From Actinomycetota bacterium (GTDB lineage: Bacteria; Actinomycetota; Acidimicrobiia; Acidimicrobiales; JAHWLA01), in the NCBI GenBank assembly GCA_019347595.1, contig JAHWLA010000055.1, positions 1 to 12,746 on the forward strand: DNA of 12,746 nucleotides, written 5' to 3'. The translations under genes were made by a program, and so were the position numbers. How positions within the stretch are numbered: the stretch's first letter is position 1; each line of letters starts with the position of its first letter. This document shows positions 1-5,896 of the stretch, piece after piece. Below the pieces are notes generated by a model. That model had not been told where the DNA came from. It worked only from the letters and a program-made list of their open reading frames with translations, and ran no database searches.

Positions 1-1305
1 GGCCAGGCCCCGGCTCTGGGTGACGGCCAGGTTGCAGGTGTCGGCGCCCGGGCAGCTCACCACGTCGCGGGCGAGCTCGGCGCCCGGCTCCGCCATGCCG
101 ATAACGGCGAGGCGGTCGTAGAGCGTCTTGACCTGCTCCTCGGTCAGCCCCCGGAACACGAGGTTCTGCCGGTTGGTGACCCGGACGTCGGCGTTGAGCT
201 CGCGCTGGATCGAGGCCAGTGCCCGGAACTGCTCGGACGTGATGTCGCCGAGCTTGGCGTAGGCGTAGGCGCTGACCGTCCCCTTGGCCACGCCGCGCAC
301 GACGTTGGCCGTCTCCCACTTGGCGAACGGGTCGCGCTCGGGGAGCTTCAGCGTCACCGGCACGCCGACCGGGGTGGGGTCGATGGCGGTCGAGATGCCG
401 GCCGGGGCGTCGCCCTGGTCGAGCACGACCTGGGGGATGCCGCCCGGCCACGTGGCGCTGGCCCGCAGGAAGCGGCGCTCCTTGATGATCCGCTCGCGCA
501 GCTCGTCGACGCCCATGGTGTCGAGCAGCCACTTCATGCGGGCCCGCAGCTTGTTGTCGCGGTTGCCGTAGTGGTCGAAGACCCGGAGGATGGCCTCGAT
601 GGTGGTCAGCAGCTCCTCCCGGGGCGTGAACTCCTCCAGCGCCTGCGCCGCGTGCGGGTTGGCGCCCAGGCCGCCGGCGAAGAAGACCCGGAAGCCGGGC
701 TCGATGGTGCCGTCGAGCCGGGGCCGGCCGACGCCGATCACGCCGACGTCGTTGAACATGGCCTGGCCGCAGTCGGTGGAACAGCCCGAGAAGTTGATCT
801 TGAACTTGCGGGGCAGCCGCTGGGCGATCGGGGAGCGGAGGAAGTGCTGGAACGTGGCCTCGGCCCACGGGCTGATGTCGAGGACCTCGAAGGGGCAGGC
901 GCCCGCCAGGTGGCAGCCGGTGACGTTGCGGACGGTGTCGCCGCACGCCTCCCGGGTGGTCAGTCCCACCGAGGCGAGGTCGCGCATGACCTCGGGAATG
1001 CGCTCGAGCTGCACGAAGTGGAGCTGGATGTTCTGGCGCGTGGTGATGTGCCCCCAGCCGCGGGAGTAGGTGTCGGCGATGTGCGCCATCATCTCCAACT
1101 GCTCGGGGGAGACGGAGCCGTAGGGCAGCTTCACCCGCACCATCTGGTTGTGGCCGCCCTGGCGCTGGCCGTAGATGCCGTTGTTGAGACGGAAGACGCG
1201 GAAGACGTCCTCATCGAGCTCGCCCTTCAGGTACAGGGCGAGCTGCGTCTCGAACTTCTCGATGTCCCGCAGGGCGGCCGGGTCGATCTCATGGGTGATG
1301 GCCAT
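1..1305 (-). CDS. Siroheme-dependent nitrite/sulfite reductase, 3' end cut by window edge
   Basis: Assimilatory reductase (six-electron reduction of sulfite to sulfide, or nitrite to ammonia) of the ferredoxin-dependent siroheme/[4Fe-4S] family, cytoplasmic. The visible 435 residues hold the first ferredoxin-like/catalytic half and the start of the second. Substrate and siroheme residues match the E. coli CysI pattern: TTRQN (Arg90), RNV (Arg126) and RKFKI (Lys167, Lys169). A second-half C-x5-C is seen at Cys418/Cys424 (CPGADTC); its C-x3-C partner should lie beyond the window. Oddly, the first half also has C-x5-C (Cys131/Cys137) and C-x3-C (Cys175/Cys179). The start ATG at 1305 follows AGGAGGT by 5 nt. 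It lies 11 nt downstream of the TauE/SafE stop, so the two are co-transcribed. The exporter neighbour favours sulfite over nitrite as substrate, but sequence alone does not decide. Confidence 0.93.
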   Translation of the reverse strand, partial: MAITHEIDPAALRDIEKFETQLALYLKGELDEDVFRVFRLNNGIYGQRQGGHNQMVRVKLPYGSVSPEQLEMMAHIADTYSRGWGHITTRQNIQLHFVQLERIPEVMRDLASVGLTTREACGDTVRNVTGCHLAGACPFEVLDISPWAEATFQHFLRSPIAQRLPRKFKINFSGCSTDCGQAMFNDVGVIGVGRPRLDGTIEPGFRVFFAGGLGANPHAAQALEEFTPREELLTTIEAILRVFDHYGNRDNKLRARMKWLLDTMGVDELRERIIKERRFLRASATWPGGIPQVVLDQGDAPAGISTAIDPTPVGVPVTLKLPERDPFAKWETANVVRGVAKGTVSAYAYAKLGDITSEQFRALASIQRELNADVRVTNRQNLVFRGLTEEQVKTLYDRLAVIGMAEPGAELARDVVSCPGADTCNLAVTQSRGLA

Positions 1306-1310
1306 CGGAT

Positions 1311-1317
1311 ACCTCCT
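1311..1317 (-). promoter_or_regulatory. Shine-Dalgarno of the reductase, overlapping the upstream stop codon
   Basis: AGGAGGT on the minus strand, a near-ideal ribosome-binding site 5 nt before the reductase ATG. Its first base overlaps the TGA of the TauE/SafE gene at 1317-1319 (TGAGGAGGT). Ribosomes ending the exporter gene finish on the next gene's binding site, which suggests translational coupling. This fixes the reductase start. Confidence 0.85.
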
Positions 1318-2093
1318 CAGATGACCTGGACGAGCTTGAGGCCCGACGTCAGGAGCACAACGAACAGGGCAGGGCGCACGACCTTGTCGGGGGCGTGGGC
1401 CGAGAGGCGGGCGCCGATGTAGACGCCGGGGAGGGCGCCGAGCAGCAGGCTGGCGGTGAGGGCCAGGCGTACGTCGCCGAAGAGCAGGTGCCCGAAGGCG
1501 GCGGCGCCGACGAGGGGGATCGCCTGCACCAGGTCGGTGCCGACCAGCTCGGACGAGCGCAGGCCGGGATAGAGGAACAGCAGCATCACGATGATCAGCG
1601 AGCCGGAGCCGACGCTGGTGAGGCCGACGACCAGGCCGCCGACGACGCCGACGGCGACCGTGATCGGCTTGTTGAGCACGGCAGGCCGCGGTTCGTAGCC
1701 CTCGGCCCGTCGGTGGTCGATCATGCGCCGCAGGAGGATCGATCCTGCAGAGGCCAGCAGGGCCAGGCCCAGCGCCCGCTTGAGCAGGTCGTCGACGTTG
1801 TGGGCGCCCAGCGCGTTGAGGATGAGCACGCCCGCGAAGGCGGCGGGCACGGAGCCGACGCACAGCCACAGGGCGATGTCCTTGCGGACGGTGCCCCGCT
1901 TGAGGTGCACGCCGCCGCCGACCGGCTTCATGATCAGGGACACCACGAGGTCGCTGGACACGGCCGCGAGGGGCGAGACCTTGAAGAACAGCACCATGAT
2001 CGGCGTCATGAGCGCGCCGCCACCCATGCCGGTGAGCCCGACGGTGAAACCGACGAGCAATCCGGCCAATGAGATGGCAAGGTCGAGGTGCAT
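1317..2093 (-). CDS. TauE/SafE-family sulfite/anion exporter
   Basis: A 258-residue polytopic inner-membrane protein of the TauE/SafE (DUF81) family, which exports sulfite, sulfoacetate or related anions. The two-fold repeat typical of the family is visible. The N-terminal half opens with GLTGMGGGALMTP (about residues 20-32), and the second half repeats it as GLTSVGSGSLIIV (about 156-168). About eight hydrophobic segments are spread over the chain, and a basic cytoplasmic loop (LLRRMIDHRRAEGYEPR) joins the halves. Length is normal for the family. The ATG at 2093 has GGAGG at 2106-2110, about 12 nt upstream, a rather long spacing. It is followed by the nitrite/sulfite reductase with an 11-nt gap, so a role in relieving sulfite excess is a reasonable inference; the exact substrate is not visible. 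Confidence 0.9.
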   Translation of the reverse strand: MHLDLAISLAGLLVGFTVGLTGMGGGALMTPIMVLFFKVSPLAAVSSDLVVSLIMKPVGGGVHLKRGTVRKDIALWLCVGSVPAAFAGVLILNALGAHNVDDLLKRALGLALLASAGSILLRRMIDHRRAEGYEPRPAVLNKPITVAVGVVGGLVVGLTSVGSGSLIIVMLLFLYPGLRSSELVGTDLVQAIPLVGAAAFGHLLFGDVRLALTASLLLGALPGVYIGARLSAHAPDKVVRPALFVVLLTSGLKLVQVI

Positions 2094-2104
2094 CGGGGAA
2101 ACGG

Positions 2105-2152
2105 GCCTCCGGGTCGAGCGCGAACGAAGCGGACGGTCGGGTCAGCGGAGGC
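2105..2152 (-). promoter_or_regulatory. Possible anti-Shine-Dalgarno pairing in the sulfur operon leader
   Basis: On the minus-strand transcript GCCTCCG (2152-2146), inside the last three sense codons of the candidate leader peptide, is exactly complementary to CGGAGGC (2111-2105), which contains the GGAGG ribosome-binding site of the TauE/SafE gene. The loop is 34 nt. A ribosome stalled at Cys codon 34 would cover the first arm and free the second. Seven GC-rich complementary bases can occur by chance, so the regulatory reading is inference. Confidence 0.35.
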
Positions 2153-2258
2153 GCATACAGGCGGTGTCGTGCGCCTGGTGCGGGGTGCGGCCCATGGCGA
2201 CCGAGGGCGCGCCCTCGGCGCGCAGCACGTCGGTCGTCGAACAACGGGTCCCCTGCAC
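2142..2258 (-). CDS. Candidate leaderless cysteine-containing leader peptide
   Basis: A 38-codon frame from GTG at 2258 to TGA at 2142, in the leader of the sulfur operon. The GTG sits 7 nt after a TATCAT -10 box, where transcription should begin, so the peptide would be translated from a leaderless transcript. It has two Cys codons (6 and 34, both TGT); the second is four codons from the stop, in the ending TACMRLR. An internal ATG at 2195 would give a 17-residue version. Cys-rich leaderless ORFs upstream of sulfur genes are known in mycobacteria as cysteine-responsive attenuators; this one is less Cys-rich and does not match a leader I recognise. Translation and function are inferred. Confidence 0.4.
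   Translation of the reverse strand: MQGTRCSTTDVLRAEGAPSVAMGRTPHQAHDTACMRLR
2201..2218. repeat. 18-bp perfect palindrome in the sulfur operon leader
   Basis: CCGAGGGCGCGCCCTCGG reads the same on both strands. As RNA it gives a 7-bp GC stem with a CGCG loop, inside codons 14-20 of the candidate leader ORF. It has no T-tract on either side, so it is not an ordinary intrinsic terminator. Confidence 0.7.
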
Positions 2259-2265
2259 AAGGACC

Positions 2266-2294
2266 ATGATACGAATTCCGAGTAATCCGATCAA
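2266..2294 (-). promoter_or_regulatory. Sigma-70-type promoter of the sulfur operon
   Basis: Minus strand: -35 TTGATC (2294-2289, four of six consensus bases), a 17-bp spacer and -10 TATCAT (2271-2266, five of six). It lies in the most AT-rich patch nearby, upstream of TauE/SafE and the reductase. The predicted start is around 2258-2260, leaving a leader of about 165 nt. The spacer holds GAATTC and TTACTCGG-like bases that could be an operator, but no known motif is matched with confidence. Confidence 0.6.
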
Positions 2295-2364
2295 GTTTTC
2301 CTTGTTTCGGGACGCGACCGTGCACGAGGCGTGAAAAAAGGGGGAGGAAGGGTACATCCCGGGC

Positions 2365-4221
2365 ATGCGTGCGCACCGAGCCCTGCTCGGCGTGCCGGCG
2401 GTAACGGCGGCCCTGGTGTTGTTGTTGTTGTTGTTGTTGTTGCTCTCGGTCGTCGCTGCCGTACCGGCCTCCGCCGACCACACCAACCCGGCGACGCCCC
2501 AGTCGTCGCTGACCCCCGCCCTTCCGGGCACTCCCGTCCAGTCCCAGGGCCAGTGGCAGTTCATCAAGAACTTCCCGCCGAACCCGGGGACCGACCTGAA
2601 GTTCTTCACCCGCGGCGCCGTGGTCTACGGCATCTCCGGCAGCCTTGGCCAAGGGCCGACCCAGTACGCGGGCCAGCGCATCGTGCGGCTGACCGACGCA
2701 GCCGGCGCCGTCGCGCCCGAGTGGGTCGCCGACCACGGCTCGGCGAGGTGCAGCCCGTCCCGCGGCGTGACCGGCCTCCAGCACGACACAGTGGTGACGC
2801 CGCCGTCGGACGCCGAGCTGGCCATCGACACCACCGACGCCGCCGACCGCTGCCACGACCCCGTGACGGGCGGCCTGGAGATCCTCGACATCAGTGGCGT
2901 GGGCCGCGAGGGCGGGGCGCCGGTCAAGGAGCTCCACCTCACCCGCCACGACGGCACCAGCCACACGGCCACGCTCGACGCCACCCGGCCCTGGATCGTC
3001 TACAGCTCGAACTCCGATCAGAACCGGCCGTGGATCGACGTGGTCGACATCCGCACCTGCCTGGGCCTCGCCGGGCTCTCGCTGGAGGACAAGCGGGCGG
3101 CGTGCCGGCCGACCGTGTACCGCATCCCGTTCGAGGCGGCGTGGACGTCGCAGCTCGACCCGGGGACCAACCAGCTCGAGGCGCCCCACGGCTGCCACGA
3201 CATCACGGCCGCGCCCGGGCGGTTGTACTGCGCGGGCATCAACGGCACCTTGATCCTCGACGTGTCGGGGCTGACCGACGCGGCGGGGAACGTGAACGGC
3301 ACACCGCTGGCATGCACGGTGGTGGACGGGACGTCGACCGCCGCCAAGGTGTCGGACTGCCGGGTGACCGCTGCCCAGTGGGAGGCGGCGGGGAAGCCGT
3401 CCGCTACGGGCTGGTCGCACGTCGGCCACTTCAACCACCCGGGACGTGACGCCACCAACGGGCAGTTGGCGGTGCCGTCCGACGAGGGCGTGTCGATCTC
3501 GCACGAGGCCGATCCCACGCCCGACGGCAAGTGGCTGCTGGTCACCGACGAGCGGGGCGGCGGCGTGGTGCCCCCCGGCGCGACGTGCGCGCCGACCGTC
3601 GAGAACCCGGTCGGCAACGGCGGCATGCACGTGTTCGACATCTCCGACCCCGCCAACCCCAAGTACGCGCTGACGCCCGAGGGCGAGAAGGCGGTGTTCA
3701 TCAGCACGAACGTCTTGCCCGCGCCCACGTTCTGCAACATCCATGTGATCGAGCACATCCGGGACGAGCAGCGGATCATCGCCGCTTGGTACAGCCAGGG
3801 GCTGAAAGTCATCGACTACGAGATCGATGCCGAGGGCCGGTGGACGTTCGAAGAGGTGGGCTCGTTGACGCTCCCCGGTGCGCAGACGTGGACGGTCGAG
3901 CCGTTCAAGATCACCGACAACGCAGACGGGACCCGGACGTACCACTTGATGGCGTCGGACATCGGGCGAGGGATCGATTTGGTGGCGTTCACGGCGCCCC
4001 CCAACCCGATGGTGAGTGTCATGGGCGGACGAGGGCCGAACGAGAACGCCAACCCGCGGGCCACAGACGCGCGTGGCGGGCGAGGTGGCGAGTCCGGCCG
4101 GGCGGCGTCTGTCGGGACGCTGGCGGCCACGGGCGAGAACACGCCGCTGGAGCTGGGTGCCCTGCTGTTGGTGCTGGCCCTGTCGTTGCGGGTCGTCACC
4201 GCCCGCCGCTCGGCTGCGTGA
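2365..4221 (+). CDS. Secreted LVIVD-repeat-like protein with LAATG wall-sorting signal
   Basis: A 618-residue exported protein. Residues 1-37 form a signal peptide (basic start, Leu-rich core, cut probably near PASA-DH). The body holds several propeller-like strands of the LVIVD type, such as GGLEILDISG, NGTLILDVSG, GGMHVFDISDPANP and QGLKVIDYEID, so an extracellular beta-propeller is likely. About ten Cys residues in the body suggest disulfides. A Gly/Arg/Asn-rich linker (about 557-585) precedes LAATG (586-590), a hydrophobic segment and a basic tail ending RRSAA. That is a cell-wall sorting signal of the LAxTG type used by class E sortases of high-GC actinobacteria. A purine-rich GGGAGGAAGGG lies about 12 nt before the ATG. 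It seems to be a single-gene unit ended by the hairpin at 4231. The ligand or enzymatic role is unknown. Confidence 0.85.
   Translation: MRAHRALLGVPAVTAALVLLLLLLLLLSVVAAVPASADHTNPATPQSSLTPALPGTPVQSQGQWQFIKNFPPNPGTDLKFFTRGAVVYGISGSLGQGPTQYAGQRIVRLTDAAGAVAPEWVADHGSARCSPSRGVTGLQHDTVVTPPSDAELAIDTTDAADRCHDPVTGGLEILDISGVGREGGAPVKELHLTRHDGTSHTATLDATRPWIVYSSNSDQNRPWIDVVDIRTCLGLAGLSLEDKRAACRPTVYRIPFEAAWTSQLDPGTNQLEAPHGCHDITAAPGRLYCAGINGTLILDVSGLTDAAGNVNGTPLACTVVDGTSTAAKVSDCRVTAAQWEAAGKPSATGWSHVGHFNHPGRDATNGQLAVPSDEGVSISHEADPTPDGKWLLVTDERGGGVVPPGATCAPTVENPVGNGGMHVFDISDPANPKYALTPEGEKAVFISTNVLPAPTFCNIHVIEHIRDEQRIIAAWYSQGLKVIDYEIDAEGRWTFEEVGSLTLPGAQTWTVEPFKITDNADGTRTYHLMASDIGRGIDLVAFTAPPNPMVSVMGGRGPNENANPRATDARGGRGGESGRAASVGTLAATGENTPLELGALLLVLALSLRVVTARRSAA
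2418..2442 (+). repeat. (GTT)8 trinucleotide tract in signal peptide
   Basis: Eight uninterrupted GTT units plus one G, read in frame as TTG Leu codons, make the Leu run of the signal-peptide core. TTG is a rare choice in a genome of this GC, where CTG/CTC dominate. Slippage by whole units would keep the frame and only lengthen or shorten the hydrophobic core. Confidence 0.9.
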
Positions 4222-4230
4222 CCTGGCTTT

Positions 4231-4273
4231 CCGGAGGCAAAACCGCCCGCTGAGCGGGCGTTTTTGCCTCCGG
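4231..4273. terminator. Bidirectional intrinsic terminator
   Basis: A long hairpin starts 9 nt after the stop of the wall protein: CCGGAGGC, an A-run, CGCCCGC, loop TGA, GCGGGCG, a T-run, GCCTCCGG. The GC core is flanked by A4 and T5, so it can work as an intrinsic terminator in both directions between convergent genes. Confidence 0.85.
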
Positions 4274-4282
4274 AATGTTTCC

Positions 4283-4321
4283 GGGTGCCGAAACTCCCGG
4301 TGAGCGACACTTTTGGCACCC
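4283..4321. terminator. Second stem-loop between convergent genes
   Basis: GGGTGCCGAAA (4283-4293) pairs with TTTTGGCACCC (4311-4321), 11 bp with one G:T pair and a 17-nt loop. The A-run and T-run face the loop, as in the neighbouring terminator. It is probably a back-up terminator for one or both genes. Confidence 0.55.
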
Positions 4322-4355
4322 AGAACACGCGCCCGTGTCCCAACAGGCCGCCTGA

Positions 4356-4409
4356 TTCTCGATCCCGTACGCAACGCGAGGTGCTTTGCGACGGTTTCGC
4401 GTACGAGAA
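4356..4409. terminator. Third stem-loop just past the aroG stop
   Basis: TTCTC (4356-4360) and GTACGC (4367-4372) pair with GCGTAC-GAGAA (4399-4409), with a 6-nt bulge on one side and a 26-nt loop. It lies 17 nt after the aroG stop on the minus strand. It has no clear U-tract, so its function as terminator is tentative; a processing or mRNA-end structure is also possible. Confidence 0.4.
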
Positions 4410-4426
4410 CGGGTGGGGGTGGGACG

Positions 4427-5767
4427 TCAGGCTCGCAACAGCTCGGCCACCAGGAAGGCCAGGTCGAGGGACTGGCGGGCGTTGAGGCGGGGGTCGCACG
4501 CCGTGGTGTAGCGGGCGTCGAGGTGGTCCTCCAGGATCTCCTCGGCGCCGCCCAGGCACTCGGTGACGTCGTCGCCGGTCAGCTCGATGTGCAGCCCGCC
4601 GGGCCACACGCCCTCGGCGTGGCAGGTGGCGAAGAACCCGCGCACCTCGTCGATCACATGGTCGAAGTGGCGCGTCTTGCGCCCGCCCGCCGTCGTTGTC
4701 GTGTTGCCGTGCATGGGGTCGCACGCCCACACCACCGGGTGCCCGGCGTCCCGCACGGCGGCCAGCAGCGGCGGCAGCGCCTCACGCACCTTGCCGACGC
4801 CCATCCGCGAGATGAGCGTCAGCCGCCCCGGCACCCGCTCCGGGTTGAGCCGCTCGCACAGCGCCAGCACCTCGTCGACAGACGCGGTCGGCCCGATCTT
4901 GCAGCCGAGCGGGTTGCCCACACCGGACAGGAACTCCACGTGCGCCCCGTCCAGCGCGCGGGTGCGCTCGCCGATCCACAGCATGTGGGCCGAGCAGTCG
5001 TACCAGTCGCCGGTCAGCGAGTCGCGCCGGGTCAGCGCCTCCTCGTAGCCGAGCAGCAGCGCCTCGTGGGACGTGAAGAAGTCGACCTGGTGGAGGTTGG
5101 CCTCGCGCGCCAGGTCGATCCCGCAGGCCCGCATGAACCGCATGGCCCGGTCGATCTCCGCCGCGATGGCCTCGTAGCGCCGGCCCTCGTCGCTGGTGGC
5201 CACGAACTCCTGGTTCCAGACGTGCACCTGGCTCAGGTCGGCGAAGCCGCCCTTGGTGAAGGCCCGCAGCAGGTTCAGCGTGGATGCCGCCTGGTGGTAG
5301 GCGGCGACCAGGCGGTCGGGGTCGGGGATGCGGGCGGCCAGGGTGGGCGCGTCGTCGTTGACCATGTGGCCGCGGAACGACGGCAGCTCCAGATCGCCAA
5401 CCATCTCGGTAGGCGACGAGCGGGGCTTGGCGAACTGGCCCGCGATGCGGCCTACCTTCACGGTGGGGACGCCCGACCCGTAGGTCAGCACCACCGCCAT
5501 CTGGAGGACAACCTTGAGCTTGTCGCGGATGGCGTCGGCCGAGAAGTTCTCGAACGACTCGGCGCAGTCGCCCGCCTGGAGGAGAAAAGCCCGTCCCGCC
5601 TGGACTTCGGCCAGCGCGCCCGTCAGTTGCCGCGCCTCGCCGGCGAAGACCAGCGGCGGCACGGTGGCCAGTTGCTTGAGGGCGCGGTCGAGCGCGGCGT
5701 GGTCGGGCCAGTCCGGCTGCTGATCGGCCGGATGGTCGCGCCAACTGCTCGGCGTCCACTGCGACAT
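4427..5767 (-). CDS. aroG: Class II 3-deoxy-7-phosphoheptulonate (DAHP) synthase
   Basis: Joins phosphoenolpyruvate and erythrose 4-phosphate to DAHP, the committed step of the shikimate pathway; cytoplasmic. The 446 residues match the plant/actinobacterial class II type throughout. The four metal ligands of the M. tuberculosis enzyme (Cys87, His369, Glu411, Asp441) line up with Cys68 (QAGDCAES), His353 (DPMHGNT), Glu395 (HIELTGDD) and Asp425 (ACDPRLN). The last three share the same 16-residue offset. RMGVGKVR and KPRSSPTE are further family motifs. The N-terminus is about 19 residues shorter than the mycobacterial one. The ATG at 5767 begins MSQWTPSSW; the frame stays open far upstream but overlaps the oppositely oriented LLM gene, so this start is preferred. 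It has only a weak GGTGG upstream; CACGCT 7 nt before ATG could be a leaderless -10. It stands alone, convergent with the wall protein. Confidence 0.95.
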   Translation of the reverse strand: MSQWTPSSWRDHPADQQPDWPDHAALDRALKQLATVPPLVFAGEARQLTGALAEVQAGRAFLLQAGDCAESFENFSADAIRDKLKVVLQMAVVLTYGSGVPTVKVGRIAGQFAKPRSSPTEMVGDLELPSFRGHMVNDDAPTLAARIPDPDRLVAAYHQAASTLNLLRAFTKGGFADLSQVHVWNQEFVATSDEGRRYEAIAAEIDRAMRFMRACGIDLAREANLHQVDFFTSHEALLLGYEEALTRRDSLTGDWYDCSAHMLWIGERTRALDGAHVEFLSGVGNPLGCKIGPTASVDEVLALCERLNPERVPGRLTLISRMGVGKVREALPPLLAAVRDAGHPVVWACDPMHGNTTTTAGGRKTRHFDHVIDEVRGFFATCHAEGVWPGGLHIELTGDDVTECLGGAEEILEDHLDARYTTACDPRLNARQSLDLAFLVAELLRA

Positions 5768-5806
5768 GCCCACCAGCGTGGCGGGCGGCGGGCCTGTGCG
5801 CAAAGA

Positions 5807-5865
5807 GCTTCCGTCCCGAGTACCCGTGCGACGGAATCCGTCGCACGGGTACTCGGGACGCAAGC
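5807..5865. repeat. 59-bp near-perfect palindrome between divergent genes
   Basis: 24-bp arms (5812-5835 and 5837-5860) are exact inverted repeats around a single A. After one C:C mismatch, GCTT/AAGC adds four more pairs. It lies between the starts of aroG (minus) and the LLM oxidoreductase (plus), so it does not end either gene, and no T-tract follows it. It could be an intergenic palindromic repeat, an operator, or a hairpin in the aroG 5' leader. Confidence 0.85.
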
Positions 5866-5884
5866 AGACGGCGGCGGCGCTTCC

Positions 5885-5890
5885 TAGAGT
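5885..5890 (+). promoter_or_regulatory. -10 box of a leaderless promoter
   Basis: TAGAGT lies 6 nt before the ATG of the LLM oxidoreductase, with no Shine-Dalgarno between. This spacing puts the transcription start at or within a base of the ATG, as in leaderless actinobacterial mRNAs. It would drive the four-gene operon to 9001. No convincing -35 is seen. Confidence 0.55.
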
Positions 5891-5896
5891 CTCGGC

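Noticed and set aside
571..1422. A 283-codon plus-strand open frame
   Set aside because: It is antisense to the nitrite/sulfite reductase and reads as low-complexity Gly/Asp/Leu-rich protein, a by-product of GC-rich codon use on the other strand.
2266..2294. Rrf2-type or other sulfur-regulator operator in the promoter spacer
   Set aside because: The bases around GAATTC are only partly symmetrical and match no known operator well enough to claim.
2331..3449. A 372-codon plus-strand frame overlapping the wall-protein gene
   Set aside because: Its product is Arg/Pro/Gly-rich; the other frame has a signal peptide, propeller-like strands and a sorting signal.
3816..4730. A 304-codon minus-strand frame across the wall protein end, the terminators and the aroG end
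   Set aside because: It crosses three stem-loops and two strong coding regions on other frames, and shows no domain.
4313..5887. A 524-codon plus-strand frame across aroG
   Set aside because: Antisense to a gene with all its catalytic residues; its product is Arg/His/Gly-rich without family features.
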